DNA from: Theobroma cacao | Taxonomy: Eukaryota; Streptophyta; Magnoliopsida; Malvales; Malvaceae | Direction of reading: 5' to 3' | Assembly (NCBI RefSeq): GCF_000208745.1 | Contig: NC_030855.1 | Location: 16,133,181-16,197,180 of the forward strand | DNA length: 64,000 nt | Part shown: in pieces, positions 35,001-46,978 of the stretch | Numbering within the stretch: position 1 is the first letter of the stretch | Layout: each line of letters starts with the position of its first letter | Notes under the pieces: model-generated | The model's input: the letters and a program-made list of their open reading frames with translations, nothing else | Databases searched by the model: none | What the model was told of the DNA's origin: nothing | Made by a program: the position numbers and the translations under genes

Positions 35001-36627
35001 GACCATCTTGTCTATCCTACATTAGATACAAGCCTGAAGACACCTTAGCAACCCCAGTTATTGTCCATGTGGGAATATCCTAAATAACACAATATGTGTC
35101 AGTGAAGAGAACATAGGTTCTCTTTGATTTAGTCATCTTACTTATTGATATAAGGTTGAATTTAAAATTAAGGACAGACAAGACATTTTCAATTATCAAG
35201 AAGGCAGTTAAATTCATTGTTGTTATGTGAGAAACAGTTGCTTTGCCATTGTTTAGTAGTTGTACAAAATAATTCTTAATAAGTATGGTTGAAATGAAGT
35301 TATTTAGAGCATAAAATATATGGTTAGTTGCACCAGAGTCCACAATCCAACTATTTTGCTTTATCATGAGATTACTAATATGTTTAAATTTAGATGGCAT
35401 GTTGTTTGCAGTATCAAAACTGGGTATCAAAACCGGGATGGTTCGATATAATACTTGCAAATGTTGAATTCACAAGGGAATATTTTGTTTGCTGGCTATT
35501 AGGTGAATTGTTCTTAACATCATTGCAGCTTATGTCATTCTTATTAAGGAGCTTCGTCAATCTGCTAACTTATTGCTTGATAATGGACATTTGAGACATG
35601 TTGCTAGCCTCCACCTGATCCTAATCATAATCTGATTGTGTTTCATTGGTCTGCACTTCAGTTACAGCAGATACATTGTTCACCAATGCTTTTACTTTCT
35701 TGTAACTTGATTTCCCTTAAGTGAATTTAAAATCTTTAGGAAAACCAATTAATCTATAACACTTGTCCCTTGTATGACCCTTTTTCCCATAATGATTGCA
35801 CATCAGATCCTTATTCATTTTTTTCTTTGCGTCAGTTGTAGTTAACATCGTAGAAGATTTAAGGATAGGTTGTGATTGAAACAGTAGACTTTTTTGTGTC
35901 TCTTCCCTGAGGATTAGGTTGTATACCTTATCAAGAGGAGGGATAAGATCCATGAGAATGATCTGTGATCTGACAATTGAAAAAGATTCATTAAGATCAT
36001 TTAAAAATTTGAATACCATGTCCTTTTGATATTGCTTCATATACTTCTTGAAGCAGTTTGAGTAGTATTTTCCACACTCATAATGTGGCAATGGTCAAAA
36101 GCTTTATAGTTCCTCCGAAATCCCCTTTAACTTGATGAAGTAAGCATCAATTGAGTTATTTCCTTATGTCACATTCCTTAAATTGAACTACATATTGCAT
36201 ATCCTTATGTCCTCGAGTTGTGCAAAATTTTGCTTCAATGCATTCCAGATTTTAACTCTTGAATCCATATAAAATATGGTTAAAGCTATGGGTTGAGACA
36301 TAAAGTCCAGCAACCAAGCAATTATCAAGTTATTGCATCAGATCCATGAAGGATACAAGGGTTTGTTACTGTAGGTTTTGGTATGGTCTAGTTTATGAAT
36401 CTTAACTTGTTCCTGATGGAGAATGCTAAAATGAAAGATCTATTCCAAGCCACTTAGTTATTTATGGTTAACTTAGGATTGATTATGACTGACTTTGGAT
36501 GGTCTGTTTGATGGAAGTAGTATGGAGATTGTGGATCTAAAATAGGGGATATGTGTTGTGTTGATTCAGATGTTGCTTGAGATAGTTGTGGTTTCAAAGT
36601 AGTAGATTTAGTAGTAGACTCAACCAT
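32090..36627 (-). pseudogene. Decayed copia gag-pol polyprotein
   Basis: Domains can be read in order on the minus strand. Gag starts at ATG 36,627 (MVESTTKSTTLKPQLSQAT). The UBN2 gag part is at 36,091-35,717, with a zinc knuckle whose second Cys is Tyr (CNHYGKKGHTRDKC). Protease is around 35,360 (SWIVDSGATNHI). The pre-integrase block is at 34,995-34,717 (LWHFRLGHASLERI), followed by a broken integrase. RT is at 33,559-32,739 ([34 protein letters not shown]), with the catalytic box FMDD in place of the usual YVDD. RNase H remnants run to about 32,100. Many stops and frameshifts separate the blocks; no domain is likely to be expressed. Confidence 0.88.
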
Positions 36628-36804
36628 TGACTATAGATAAATGTTGGATGATGATAGAAAACCAGAAGGAAATGAAAAAACTTATTGGTGATTTCTATAA
36701 GGAAAGGAACAGATAATAGCAGTAAATAAACGATGAAGAAATTTGCAATCACTATTGATTTCTCAAATTGAATTTCTGTAGCAACTGTACTTGCTCTAAT
36801 ATCA

Positions 36805-36824
36805 TGTTAGAAAATGAGAGACGG
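36805..36824 (-). repeat. Left fragment of the split 5' LTR of copia
   Basis: Twenty bases identical to the outer end of the LTR at 31,697, ending in GACGG, the target duplication of the next layer. The LTR resumes at 58,227. Confidence 0.85.
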
Positions 36825-37790
36825 TGTTGCTTGCTAAGTTATCAAGACAATTTGATTTAAAACTTTTATCAAATTTGCAAAACATCATGCAAGTGCACAT
36901 GGCCAACAAGTAATATAGTAGTAAGTGAGTTATCGTCTCCACAAAGAATTGTATCTAAATTCTTGCTAATTACTAAAATTAACCAATCTAATCTTATGCA
37001 AGGAAAATTAGTACGAAAATTAATTGAAAATGAAAATTAAAGTAGCAAGGCTAAACTAGTGAAATAAGCTAAAAAAATTGCAAGTAAATTGAGTTGGAAA
37101 ATAGTGGGGAAGTACCTAGCATTATGGTTTCAATTAATGCTTCATTTGGACTTAAGATTGACTAATCACCTACATTTATGGAAAACTAATGCTAGTTGAG
37201 GATCCTTAAGCATGTACAATTCTCCATCAAGATATCGTACAATGGCCCAACTTAATTTAATTCTCTATATATCTATAGCTAATTAATTAAGCTAAGTTCC
37301 TTAAGTATAGGTCCTATAAATTGATTGTATATGGTTAATAGGTGTATGTCTACCCTATTAACAAATCACCCAATTAATTCCTAATTGCAATGATCATATA
37401 CTATCCAAATCATGGTCTTTTGAGACTAACTTTGTCAAGTATTATTTAAAAACCCATACACATCTTATTAGTGATCAGTCAATAAAATGAGAAATAATTG
37501 TAGATTTGAATAAACACTAAATATTCTATAAAAGCAAGTAATAGTCAATCAAGCATCCAAATTATACATTAATATCTGCCATAATGTTAGAAAAGAAAGT
37601 TTAGCATAATATTTCAACAGCCCACAACAAAATTTCAGCAAAACTAAGCATGTATACAAGGAGATTTAGAGAGAGAAAAACAAAGCTAGTGAGAGAAAAC
37701 TCTTTGGGTGTAACTTTGTCAAGCTTTCATTCAAGATTTTTCCTTTTTTTTTCTCTTTGTGGAAAGCTCTTTTTTTCTTCTGAAGTTACC

Positions 37791-39329
37791 TGATAACTCT
37801 ATGATATAGAGTTATTTGGGCTTAATTTTGATAATAATTTGGCTAGGTTTTTGTAGTAATGCATAGAAATTAGTAGGTTTTATTTAATTATTTTAAATTA
37901 GTTATTTTATATGAGTCAATCTAATCTTAGTTAATTTTATACTTAATTTGGTGTTAATGTGGATAAGATAGGTTGTTATTGATTTATTTGTGCTTTAGTA
38001 GGTGTTTGAAAAGAAGAATTTTAGTAAAAGAAGGAGAGTAATTTCAAGGTGCAGACTTCTAATGCATATGTTTTGGTATTTTAACCATAACTTTCTCTAA
38101 AGAGCTTTAAATGAAGAAAGTCTTAGACCATTGGAAAGCTAAAAGAAAGATCTACAACTTTGAAGATTATCACTTTGCCCAGTTCATTTTGGAAGATGGT
38201 CAAAAATCTTATTGAATTTGATGCACTGTAGTAGTCCTAGAGCAATTATGATTTCTGTTAATTAATTTGGCAAAGCTGCGACTTACATAGTTTGATGAGG
38301 AAATCCCATATGAAATTTACTTCTTTCTTCACCCAATTTGGCCTAACTTCAAAGCCTATAAAAACAACCTTTCAGAAGACTGAAAGGAGGAAGAAAACAC
38401 CAGATTGACATCGAAGAGTCAAGCCACAGAGTCATTGTAGCTAAGAAAAATTTGAAAGATTCAAGGAGATTTGGAGATCAAGAATACAATTCTTGAGTGT
38501 TTCTATATTTTCTTTTATTCTCTTATTTTCTTGGTTTTGTTTTTAATGTTTAGATTTTATTCAATGATGATGCATGACTTGATGAGGAACTAAGTTTTTA
38601 ATCTAAGATTATGATTGAACTCAATATATAGTCTGAATTATTTATCTTTCTTTTACTTATGTTTGATGGATTTAAATTGTTTATTTTATTCTATTCTTAA
38701 TGCTTCTAGTTGACTGGCCACCAATTAGATTGAATTGGAAACTTAGGTTAAACCTTGACAAAGGAGATTTAGGTTGACCTTGAATAGAATATCGTATGAT
38801 CGAATGCACTTAGTTGATTAGGTGGTTTGATTTGCATATAGGGTAGACATACACTTATAAGCCACACGTAGCCAAAATTAGAGCACAAACTTAATGAATT
38901 AATCTTCAATTTAATTTGCATAGACATATAGTAAATTAATTGAGAAAGGTATTTTTATAAGAAACTCGACAGAGACTTGTAAATAATTTCGGATTCTAGG
39001 TTAACAACTTAATACATTAAACTAAGTTAAGAGAGAGAGATAATAATCAAATAAAGTATTGAGGGATATCACAATCTTAGGTCTGGTAGTCATTCACATT
39101 TAATAAAGTAAATTTGCTAATAGATTTTAGATTAAGTTTTAGTTTTCGCTATTAGTTTATTAATTTAAATATTTCTTTTTAATTTTAATTGTTTAGATAA
39201 AATTAAGGTGTGTTAATTTTAGTAGTTAACTATAAGGATTAATTCAATTCTCTATGGGATCGACACTCTACTCATCTCTATATTATCTTTGCGATACGTA
39301 CACTTGCTTGAGTAGAAAATTGAACAACA
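37791..39329 (+). repeat. Left LTR of the Athila-like element
   Basis: 1,539 bp, homologous throughout to 44,120-45,594. It carries near its start a perfect-looking inverted repeat, ATAACTCTAT / ATAGAGTTAT. Confidence 0.9.
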
Positions 39330-39336
39330 AGTTTTT

Positions 39337-39354
39337 TGGCGTCTTTGTCGGGGA
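39337..39354 (+). other. Primer-binding site, Athila type
   Basis: TGGCGTCTTTGTCGGGGA differs at three positions from the usual TGGCGCCGTTGCCGGGGA of Athila elements and lies seven bases after the LTR end. Confidence 0.75.
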
Positions 39355-39565
39355 ATTGATTTTTAATTCTTTCTTGTTAATATTAATACCAAGCATTCTT
39401 AATTTTAATCTAGATTTTTCTTTTCTTTAATTGTTTTAGGTACTTTTGGTCGTTGTATGAGAAGAGCCTGAAATTTGGAAATTGTTCCTTTTGATACAAA
39501 AATCAGAAAATCTTTTCATAGACTTCGGAGGAAAAATAAAAAAAATTCTGCTTTAAGTAAAACAA

Positions 39566-41090
39566 ATGGCTGATCAACAAGAGGAAGAGACTAAGCCTTT
39601 GAGGGATTATGCAGTCCCACAACTACAAAATCTCCACTCTAGTATCTGAAGACCTCCTATTCAAGCCAACAATTTTGAAATTAAACCATTAATCATTCAG
39701 ATGATTCAGACTACTGCTCAGTTTGGGGGTTTACCTAATGATGATCCGAATGCTCATATTGTAAATTTCTTGGAAATCTGCGATACATTCAAGGCTAATG
39801 GTGTTACTGATGATGCCATAAGATTGAGGCTTTTCCCTTTTTCATTGAGAAATAAAGCAAAGAGTTGGTTAAATTCGCTTCTTGCTGGTTCCATTAATAC
39901 TTGGGATGATTTGGCTCAAAAATTCTTAGCAAAGTTCTTCCCACTTGCAAAGTCAGCAATGATGCAGAATGATATTACTTCTTTCATGCAATTTGATTCT
40001 GAATCACTATATGAGGCTTGGGAGAGGTATAAGGATTTGATGAGAATATGTCCTCACCATGGATTACCTAAGTGGCTGCAAGTTCAGGCTTTTTATAATG
40101 GTTTGCTGGGACCTTTTAGAACTACTATTGATGCCGCTGCTGGAGGTGCACTTATGAGTAAATCCATTGATGAGGCTTATGATTTGCTCTAATAGATAGG
40201 CTCTAATAATTATCAATGGCCATCTGAAAGATTGGGTACAAGAACAATTGCTGGAATTCATGAATTAGATGTGTTGAATACTGTTTCTACACAATTGGCC
40301 TCTCTCACAAAGAAAATAAACAAACTGAGTGTTAATGTTGTTCAGAACTCCTTTATGACATGTGAATTTTGTGGGGAAGGACATTCCAATGAAAATTGTC
40401 CCATCTATTCTGAGTCTTATCAATTTGTTGAAAATAGGCAACAGAACAATCCCTATTCCAACACTTATAATCCTGGTTGGAGGAATCATCCTAATTTTTC
40501 ATGGAATAACAACCAAGGGTCTTCATCAGTGGCTAAGTCAAACTTTCCTCCTAGAATTCCATCTAGAGACCCTATGCCAGAGAAAAAGCCTTCAATGGAG
40601 GATATGTTCATGCAATTCATGACAAAGACTAATGCATTCATGACAAAGACTGATGCCTCCATTCAAAATTAAACAGCTTCAATTAGAAATCTTGAGAGAC
40701 AAATGGGCCAACTTGCCAGTGCTTTAAATACTAGACCTCAAGGTACCTTACCTAGTGATACTGAACCCAAACCAAGAATAGAAGGTAAGGAACATTGTAT
40801 GGCAATCACTCTCTGCAACGGAAAAGAGGTAAGTGAAAAGGTAAGTAGTAAGGAATTAAATTTAGAAATTTCAATTCAATCTGATGAGAAAGAAATTGAA
40901 AAAGATGCTGAACAAGATATTGTGGTTGAAAAATTGCTAAAAATTCAAAAGAAAAATCACAATCTGCCCCCACACCTCCACCACCTTTTCCTTAACGTTT
41001 TCAAAAGCAAAAACTTGACAAACAATCCCAAAGGTTTCTTGAGGTATTTAAAAAACTGCATATTAATATTCCTTTTGCTGAAGCTTTAGA
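39566..41090 (+). pseudogene. Athila-like gag
   Basis: From ATG 39,566 (MADQQEEETKPLRDYAVPQL) a single frame runs to about 41,090, interrupted by nonsense codons near 39,647, 40,190 and 40,670. It contains the gag core ([54 protein letters not shown]) and the zinc knuckle CEFCGEGHSNENC, followed by the YNPGWRNHPNFSW box. A frameshift near 40,970 moves the end of gag (FLEVFKKLHINIPFAEALEQ) to another frame. Matches Athila-branch gag in order and motif content. Confidence 0.87.
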
Positions 41091-41943
41091 ACAAATGCCA
41101 AGTTATCTTAAATTCTTGAAAGACATCCTGACCAAAAAAAGGAAATTGGAAGAGTTTGAGATAGTTACACTTATTGAAGAATGCAGTGCTATAATCTAGA
41201 ATAAGCTTCTACCAAAGCTTAAAGATCCAGGGGGTTTTTCTATTCCATGCACTATTGGTAGTTTTAAAATTTCTAAAGCTTTATGTGCTTTAGGTGCTAG
41301 TGTTTCAATAATGCCTTTATCTATTGCCAGGAAACTTGGATTTCAAGAGATAGAACCTACTACAGTTACCTTGCAATTAGCAGACATAACAATTAGGCAC
41401 CCAGTTGGGATTATAGAGGATGTTTTGCTTAAAGTTGGGAATTTATACATTCCGGTAGACTTCATTATGCTCAAGATTGAAGATGATGTTGAAATTACTC
41501 TTATTTTGAGAAGACCATTCTTAGCTACAGTTGGAGCACTTATTGATGTGAAGAATGACAAAATAACTTTTAGAGTTGGAGAGGAGAAAGTGGTATTTAA
41601 TTTGTTTAATGCAACTCAGTATCCCTATACAAATAGTTGCTATAAAGTGGATTTAGTCAATGAGGGTAAAGGTAAGCCTATTCCACCACCTTCAACAGAG
41701 CAGGTGCCAATTCTTGAGACAAAACTACCACCACTTTCCAGCTATCTTGATTTTGTGGTTGGACAGCGAGTAGTACTTTCTGATTCACAACTCTATCTTT
41801 TGCCATGGAATCTTAGACCATATTGGGGGAACAAGTTTAAGGTAAAAAAAATTCATCCTTATGATGTTATCGAGATTTATAGTGGACTTACCGGAGCAGT
41901 CAAGGTTAATAAAGAAAATCTCGAGCCGTATAAAGTAGTGTAG
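41091..41943 (+). pseudogene. Protease joined in frame to the integrase C-terminus
   Basis: The protease is readable from about 41,220 (ALCALGASVSIMPLSIA; the catalytic Asp of the usual LCDLGAS is Ala) through VPVDFIML-type and TLILRRPFLATVGALIDV motifs. After residues LETKLPPLSSYLDFV, which resemble the start of Athila RT, the frame passes without a break into an integrase C-terminal domain (LYLLPWNLRPYWGNKFKVKK, GAVKVNKENLEPY) and stops at 41,943. An open frame of 211 codons spans the join, so RT, RNase H and the integrase core were removed by an in-frame deletion. Activity is not expected because the protease Asp is lost. Confidence 0.85.
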
Positions 41944-44119
41944 AAGGGGGTACCATAGTCAAGCTAGTGACTATAAAGATGCACTTCTTGGGAGGCAACC
42001 CAAGCACTCTAACTTACTTTCTTTTATTTTTATTTATTTAATTATTAAATTATTAACATTCTCTTTTATTTGTGTAGGTTCATGTAAAAAAAATTCAATT
42101 TTTTTTTTAAATTTAAAAAAAATTTCAAGAAAAATATATATTTCAAAAAAATTCAAAAAAAAAATTTCATATCAAAAAATATTTCAAAAAAAATAAAAAA
42201 AGTGGTCAGCCACGGCTCCCATTATGGGAAGCCGTGGCTTTGCGAGGTGTAATCAACGTGAGCCTCGGCTCACCAAGCTCGTAGCCGCGGCTCTTTAAAA
42301 AAAAAAAAAGAAAAGGGGGCCATTTGGACATGGGTCATGGCTACCACATGGGGTAGGCCACGGTCCCTCTTGAAGTGGCAACCCACTACCCACCACCCTC
42401 AATTGGGCTGCCAACATTGGGTAGCCCACTAACCCAGCCCAAATCCCATTTTTTTATTCATTTGGACTACCCATTTACCCCCTTACCCACTTACCTACTA
42501 ACCCATTTACCCATTACCCAACAAAAACTTTTCATTTATTTATTTTCTTTTTAGTTATTTTTATTATTTATTTTATTTCTCTACATTAATTAATTAATTA
42601 ATTATTTTTTTGTAGTAAAAAAAAATTCCTCCAAGTGGCAATGAAGATGATAACAATAAAAAAGAGGATTAGAGCTTCTCAAAAATTCATCCAATCATCA
42701 GGGGAATATTCTTTACTTTTTCTTTATTTTTTCTAACATTTAGGACAATGTTTACTTTAAGTTTGGGGGGATGAATTTATTTTTCTGATGGTGAACATTT
42801 TGTGGAAGCTTTAAATTTAATTTTATGTGCATGTTTATCTAGATTTATAAATAGTTTAGGATTAGTTGGTAAAAGAATTTAATTTTTGTTTGAATTTTAG
42901 GAATCTAGAGTAAAGTTGTGCCAATTTTTTCAATGATTTTTTTTATCCAATGATGATAACTAGTTGTCTTGAATTTTTAGCCTTTGGTGAATAAGGTTTT
43001 TGTTTGGATTCATACTAAATTTTTTTATTAAGTATCATTGTTAGGATGTGATTTCCACAATTTTGAGCACTAAATCTTTTACTTTGAATTATTATGAATA
43101 TTTAGAGAAGGTTTATATTGATGTAAATTTTATATTATGTAATGAATTCTAGAATTTGCTTGATTTTCTCTAGAGGTGTAATCTTAGGCAATACTTAGTT
43201 AGGGAGATGATCTAGGCCATCTTTGGACCGTCTGAGCCTAAAAAGCCAACTTTGTTAAATTTTTATCCCTAGTATACCCCTTTTGAGCCTAATTTCCCTT
43301 TTCTTTGTTTAACTACATATTATTGAGCCTAGCTTTAAAATTAATTTTCCAATTTTGCAACCCTCACTCCTAACCATGTATATTATTTTGGGAAATATAA
43401 ATTGAGCTAAACGTTGAAAAAGATGGAAAGGTGATGTTGTTGTGAAAAAAAAAAGTTCAAAATATGCAAAATAACCCCACTACTTACAATACAAAGAAAA
43501 TAAGTTTGGGGGTGTGAAATTGTGAAAAAAAAAAGTATTGAATGAAAGAAAAATTCAAATGTGGAAGAAAGGTGTACTAGGAGAAGGAAAATAAAGCTCT
43601 ATATATAGGTCCTAGAATAATTTAGTACTTAGGATGATTTGAGCTACATTAATATCCTTTATCATACCTTGACCCTAGCCATGCATTACAAGCTTTATAA
43701 AGTCCTATTGATCCCTAGCTTTATATTGGTTTACATTAGTGGAGAGAGAGATGAAAAGTAAACATATGGAAATCTAGTATTAATTTCAAATTTGTGTTGG
43801 CATAAACTCATCCGGATATCATGATATTCTTCGTAAAAGATTTCATACACACACAGAAATCCATTTGAGAATGTGCTTGCATTAGAATTGAAACATGAAT
43901 TTAAATGATGCCTATATTTTTCCTTAAACTAATGATTGATAGACATACTTTTGAGGAAGTTATAAAGAATCTTTGAGTTGGTGCACTTTATCTCTAGTAG
44001 TAGTAGTAGTAGTAATAACTATATTTATTTTAGTTTTCATTAACCGAATTTGATTCTCGTAAGTTAGGTTCTTTTCTATGTTTTGCTCGAGGACTAGCAA
44101 AATCTTAATTTTGAGGGTG
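41944..44119 (+). other. 3' non-coding region of the Athila-like element
   Basis: Rich in A-tracts and GC-rich palindromic words of the GCCGCGGC / CCACGGCT kind (42,200-42,420). It includes a strong hairpin at 42,208-42,239, polypurine-like AAGTTTGGGGG blocks near 42,760 and 43,503, and a (TAG)n run at 43,998-44,013. No envelope-like ORF is seen. It ends in GAGGGTG before the right LTR. Confidence 0.7.
42208..42239. other. Near-perfect hairpin
   Basis: AGCCACGGCTCCCAT is followed after one base by ATGGGAAGCCGTGGCT, pairing over 15 bases with one bulge. Confidence 0.75.
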
Positions 44120-45594
44120 TGATAACTCTATGATATAGAGTTATTTGGGCTTAATTTTGATAATAATTTGGCTAGGTTTTTGTAGTAATGCATAGAAATT
44201 AGTAGGTTTTATTTAATTATTTTAAATTAGTTATTTTAGGTGAGTCAATCTAATATTAGTTAATTTTATGCTTAATTTGGTGTTAATGTAGATAAGATAG
44301 GTTGTTATTGATTTATTTGTGCTTTAGTAGGTGTATGAAAAGAAGAATTTTAGTAAAAGAAGGAGAGCAATTTCAAGGTGCAGACTTCCAATGCATATGT
44401 TTAGGTATTTTGACCATAAATTTCTCTACAAAGATCCAAATGAAGCTATTCTTAGACCATTGGAAAGCTGAGAGAAAGATATAAAACTTTTAAGTTTACC
44501 ACTTTGCCCAGTTCGGTATGGAAGATGGTCCAATATCTAATTGAAGTTGACGCACTGCAGCAGTCCTAGAGCAATTACGATTTCTGTTAAGTAATTTGGC
44601 AAAGCTGCGACTTACATAGTTTGATGAGGAAATCCCAGCTAAAATTGACTTCTTTCTTCAACCAACTTGGCCTAACTTCAAAGCCTATAAAAACAACCTT
44701 TCGGAGGACTAAAAGGAGGAAGAAAACACTAGATTGACATCGGAGAGTCAAGCCACAGAGTCATTGAAGCTAAGAAGAATTTGAAGCATTCAAGGAGATT
44801 TGGAGATCAAGAATACAATTCTTGTGTGTTTCTATATTTTCTTGGTTTTGTTTTTAATGTTTAGATTTTATTCAATGATGATGTATGTCTTGATGGAGAA
44901 CTAAGTTTTTAATCTAAGATTATGATTGAACTCAATATATAGTCTGAATTTTTTATCTCTCTTTTACTTATGTTTGACGGATTTAAGTTGTTTAGTTTAT
45001 TCTGTTCTTAATGCTTTTAGTTGAGTGGCCACCAATTAGATTGAATTGGAAACTTAGGTTAAACCTTGACGAAGGAGATTTAGGTAGACCTTGAATAGAA
45101 TAGTGTATGATCGAATGCACTTAGTTGATTAGGTGGTTTGATTTGCAAATAAGGTAGACATACACTTATAAGCCATATGTAGCAAAAATTAGAGCACAAA
45201 CTTAATGAATCTTTCTTCAATTTAATTTGCATAGACATATAGTAAATTAATTGGGAAAGGTATTTTTATAAGAAACTCAATAGAGACTTGTAAATAATTT
45301 AGGACTCTAGGTTAACAACTTAATCCATTAAACTAAGTTAAGAGAGAGAGATAATAATCAGATAAAGTATTGAGGGATATCATAATCTTAGGTCTGGTAG
45401 TCATTCACATTTAATAAAGTAAATTTGCTAATAGATTTTAGATTAAGTTTTTGTTTCGTTATTAGTTTATTAATTTAAATTTTTTTTAATTTTAATTGTT
45501 TAGTTAAAATTAAGGTGTTAATTTTAGTAGTTAACTGTAAGGATTAATTAAATTCTCTGTGGGTACACTTGCGTGAGTAGAAAATTGAACAACA
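44120..45594 (+). repeat. Right LTR of the Athila-like element
   Basis: 1,475 bp. It starts TGATAACTCTATGATATAG and ends GAACAACA, with small deletions relative to the left LTR. Confidence 0.9.
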
Positions 45595-46034
45595 TTACTC
45601 CTCAAGATGACCCCCTTTAGCCTTAAAAAATGATTGTATTTATATCCCTTTTGATGACCATTTGATGTAAAATCGAATGGCAAAAAATGTGCAGACTTAT
45701 GTGTCAATGCTTAGGCACCAAAAGGCTGGTGCTCAGGCCCCCAAGGTTCTATTTTGTGACTTGTTTGAACATGCTGGACAGTGCATTTGATGCCTAGACG
45801 CCCGAGCTTCTGTCAACACTGATTGTAGTCTACTACAATCAATCAACTTCCTTTTCATTTTTGACCATGATCTCTTCCTAACTGAGTGAAGTGTAAAACA
45901 TCAAAATTGTAGTTCTTCTTCTAAATTTTCTACAGGTCCAAGAATCATGTCAATTGGAGTTCTGTATCTCGATGTTCAAAGGCCTTTCTTAAGTTACTTG
46001 CACCATTCTTTGCCATTTGAGTTCCAAGTCTTTA

Positions 46035-46837
46035 CGTCATGGACCACCGTTCAGAGCATTAAAAGAAGCCCTAGGGTGTTTCAGAGTGCCAGCATATGGG
46101 GGAGTATTGTTGGGAGAGAACCCCAACTTGGTAGCATGAGCAGATGCAAGCTGCACAGTAGGAGCGCACATCACTAGCACCTAGGCGAGCGAACCCGTAC
46201 AACACCTAAGCAAACTGCCTGTGGGTGGCCTAGACGAGTCAGCTTGCACAGCGCCCAGGTAGACTATTGTGGGCTGCCCAAATGAGTCAAACTGCCTAAA
46301 ACTTGGATTGACCCACCACTGTAGCCCTTATAATGACCTAAACTGCCTGTATTCAAATTGTCCTACCCAAAACTGTTTTGTATAGCCATTTTGAATCTTG
46401 GGGGGGAATTTTGGCTATAATAGCCCTTGTAAATCACTTGTATAGCAAATGGCTTAATGAATACAATTTTTTCACTCTCAAATACTCTCTAGTTCTCTTT
46501 TCTCTTCTCTTTTCTTCAATCTTCTCCTGCATGCTTGTTTGCTGGCCTAAGGCCTTGTACTACTGAGTGTGTGCTTCCTTGCTAGCCTAAGACTTGGTGC
46601 TATTGTGTGGGTGTGTTGTGAGCCTGTTGGCTGTGCATGCCAAATGCTTGTTGGGCAGAAGCCTAATGCTAAGGTAGGTGTGCTTACATTGCATATTGTA
46701 TGTTGTGTGCTTCTTGGTCCTTGTGGCCTTGAAGATTAGCTGGTAGGCATACCTTAGGTTGACTTGGGTTCCAAAATCAAGCTAAGGATGAATCCAAGGT
46801 CACACGGTAGGGTGGTCTGAACAATCAACACATGACG
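46035..46837 (+). repeat. Left LTR of the chromovirus
   Basis: About 803 bp, homologous along its length to 57,249-58,006 (shared AGTATTGTTGGGAGAGAACC). Confidence 0.85.
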
Positions 46838-46978
46838 GTGGTATCAGAGCTATTTGCAATCAACTGAGAGACGGCTGGTTGTTGGAGACAGCTGGTTGTT
46901 GGGTCAGTTGCAATTAGTTTGTAATCAATTGCAAGCCCTAGTTTGCAACCGAGTAAGAGGTGTGATCTAAGGTGAGAA

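Larger units (their letters stand above)
37791..45594 (+). mobile_element. Athila-like Ty3/gypsy deletion derivative
   Basis: LTRs 37,791-39,329 and 44,120-45,594 (TGATAACTC to GAACAACA) are flanked by TTACC (37,786-37,790) and TTACT (45,595-45,599). A primer site of the TGGCGCC...TCGGGGA type follows the left LTR, and a polypurine tract (TTTTGAGGGTG) precedes the right one. The internal region holds gag, protease and the C-terminal end of integrase only. RT, RNase H and the integrase core are missing. Confidence 0.88.
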
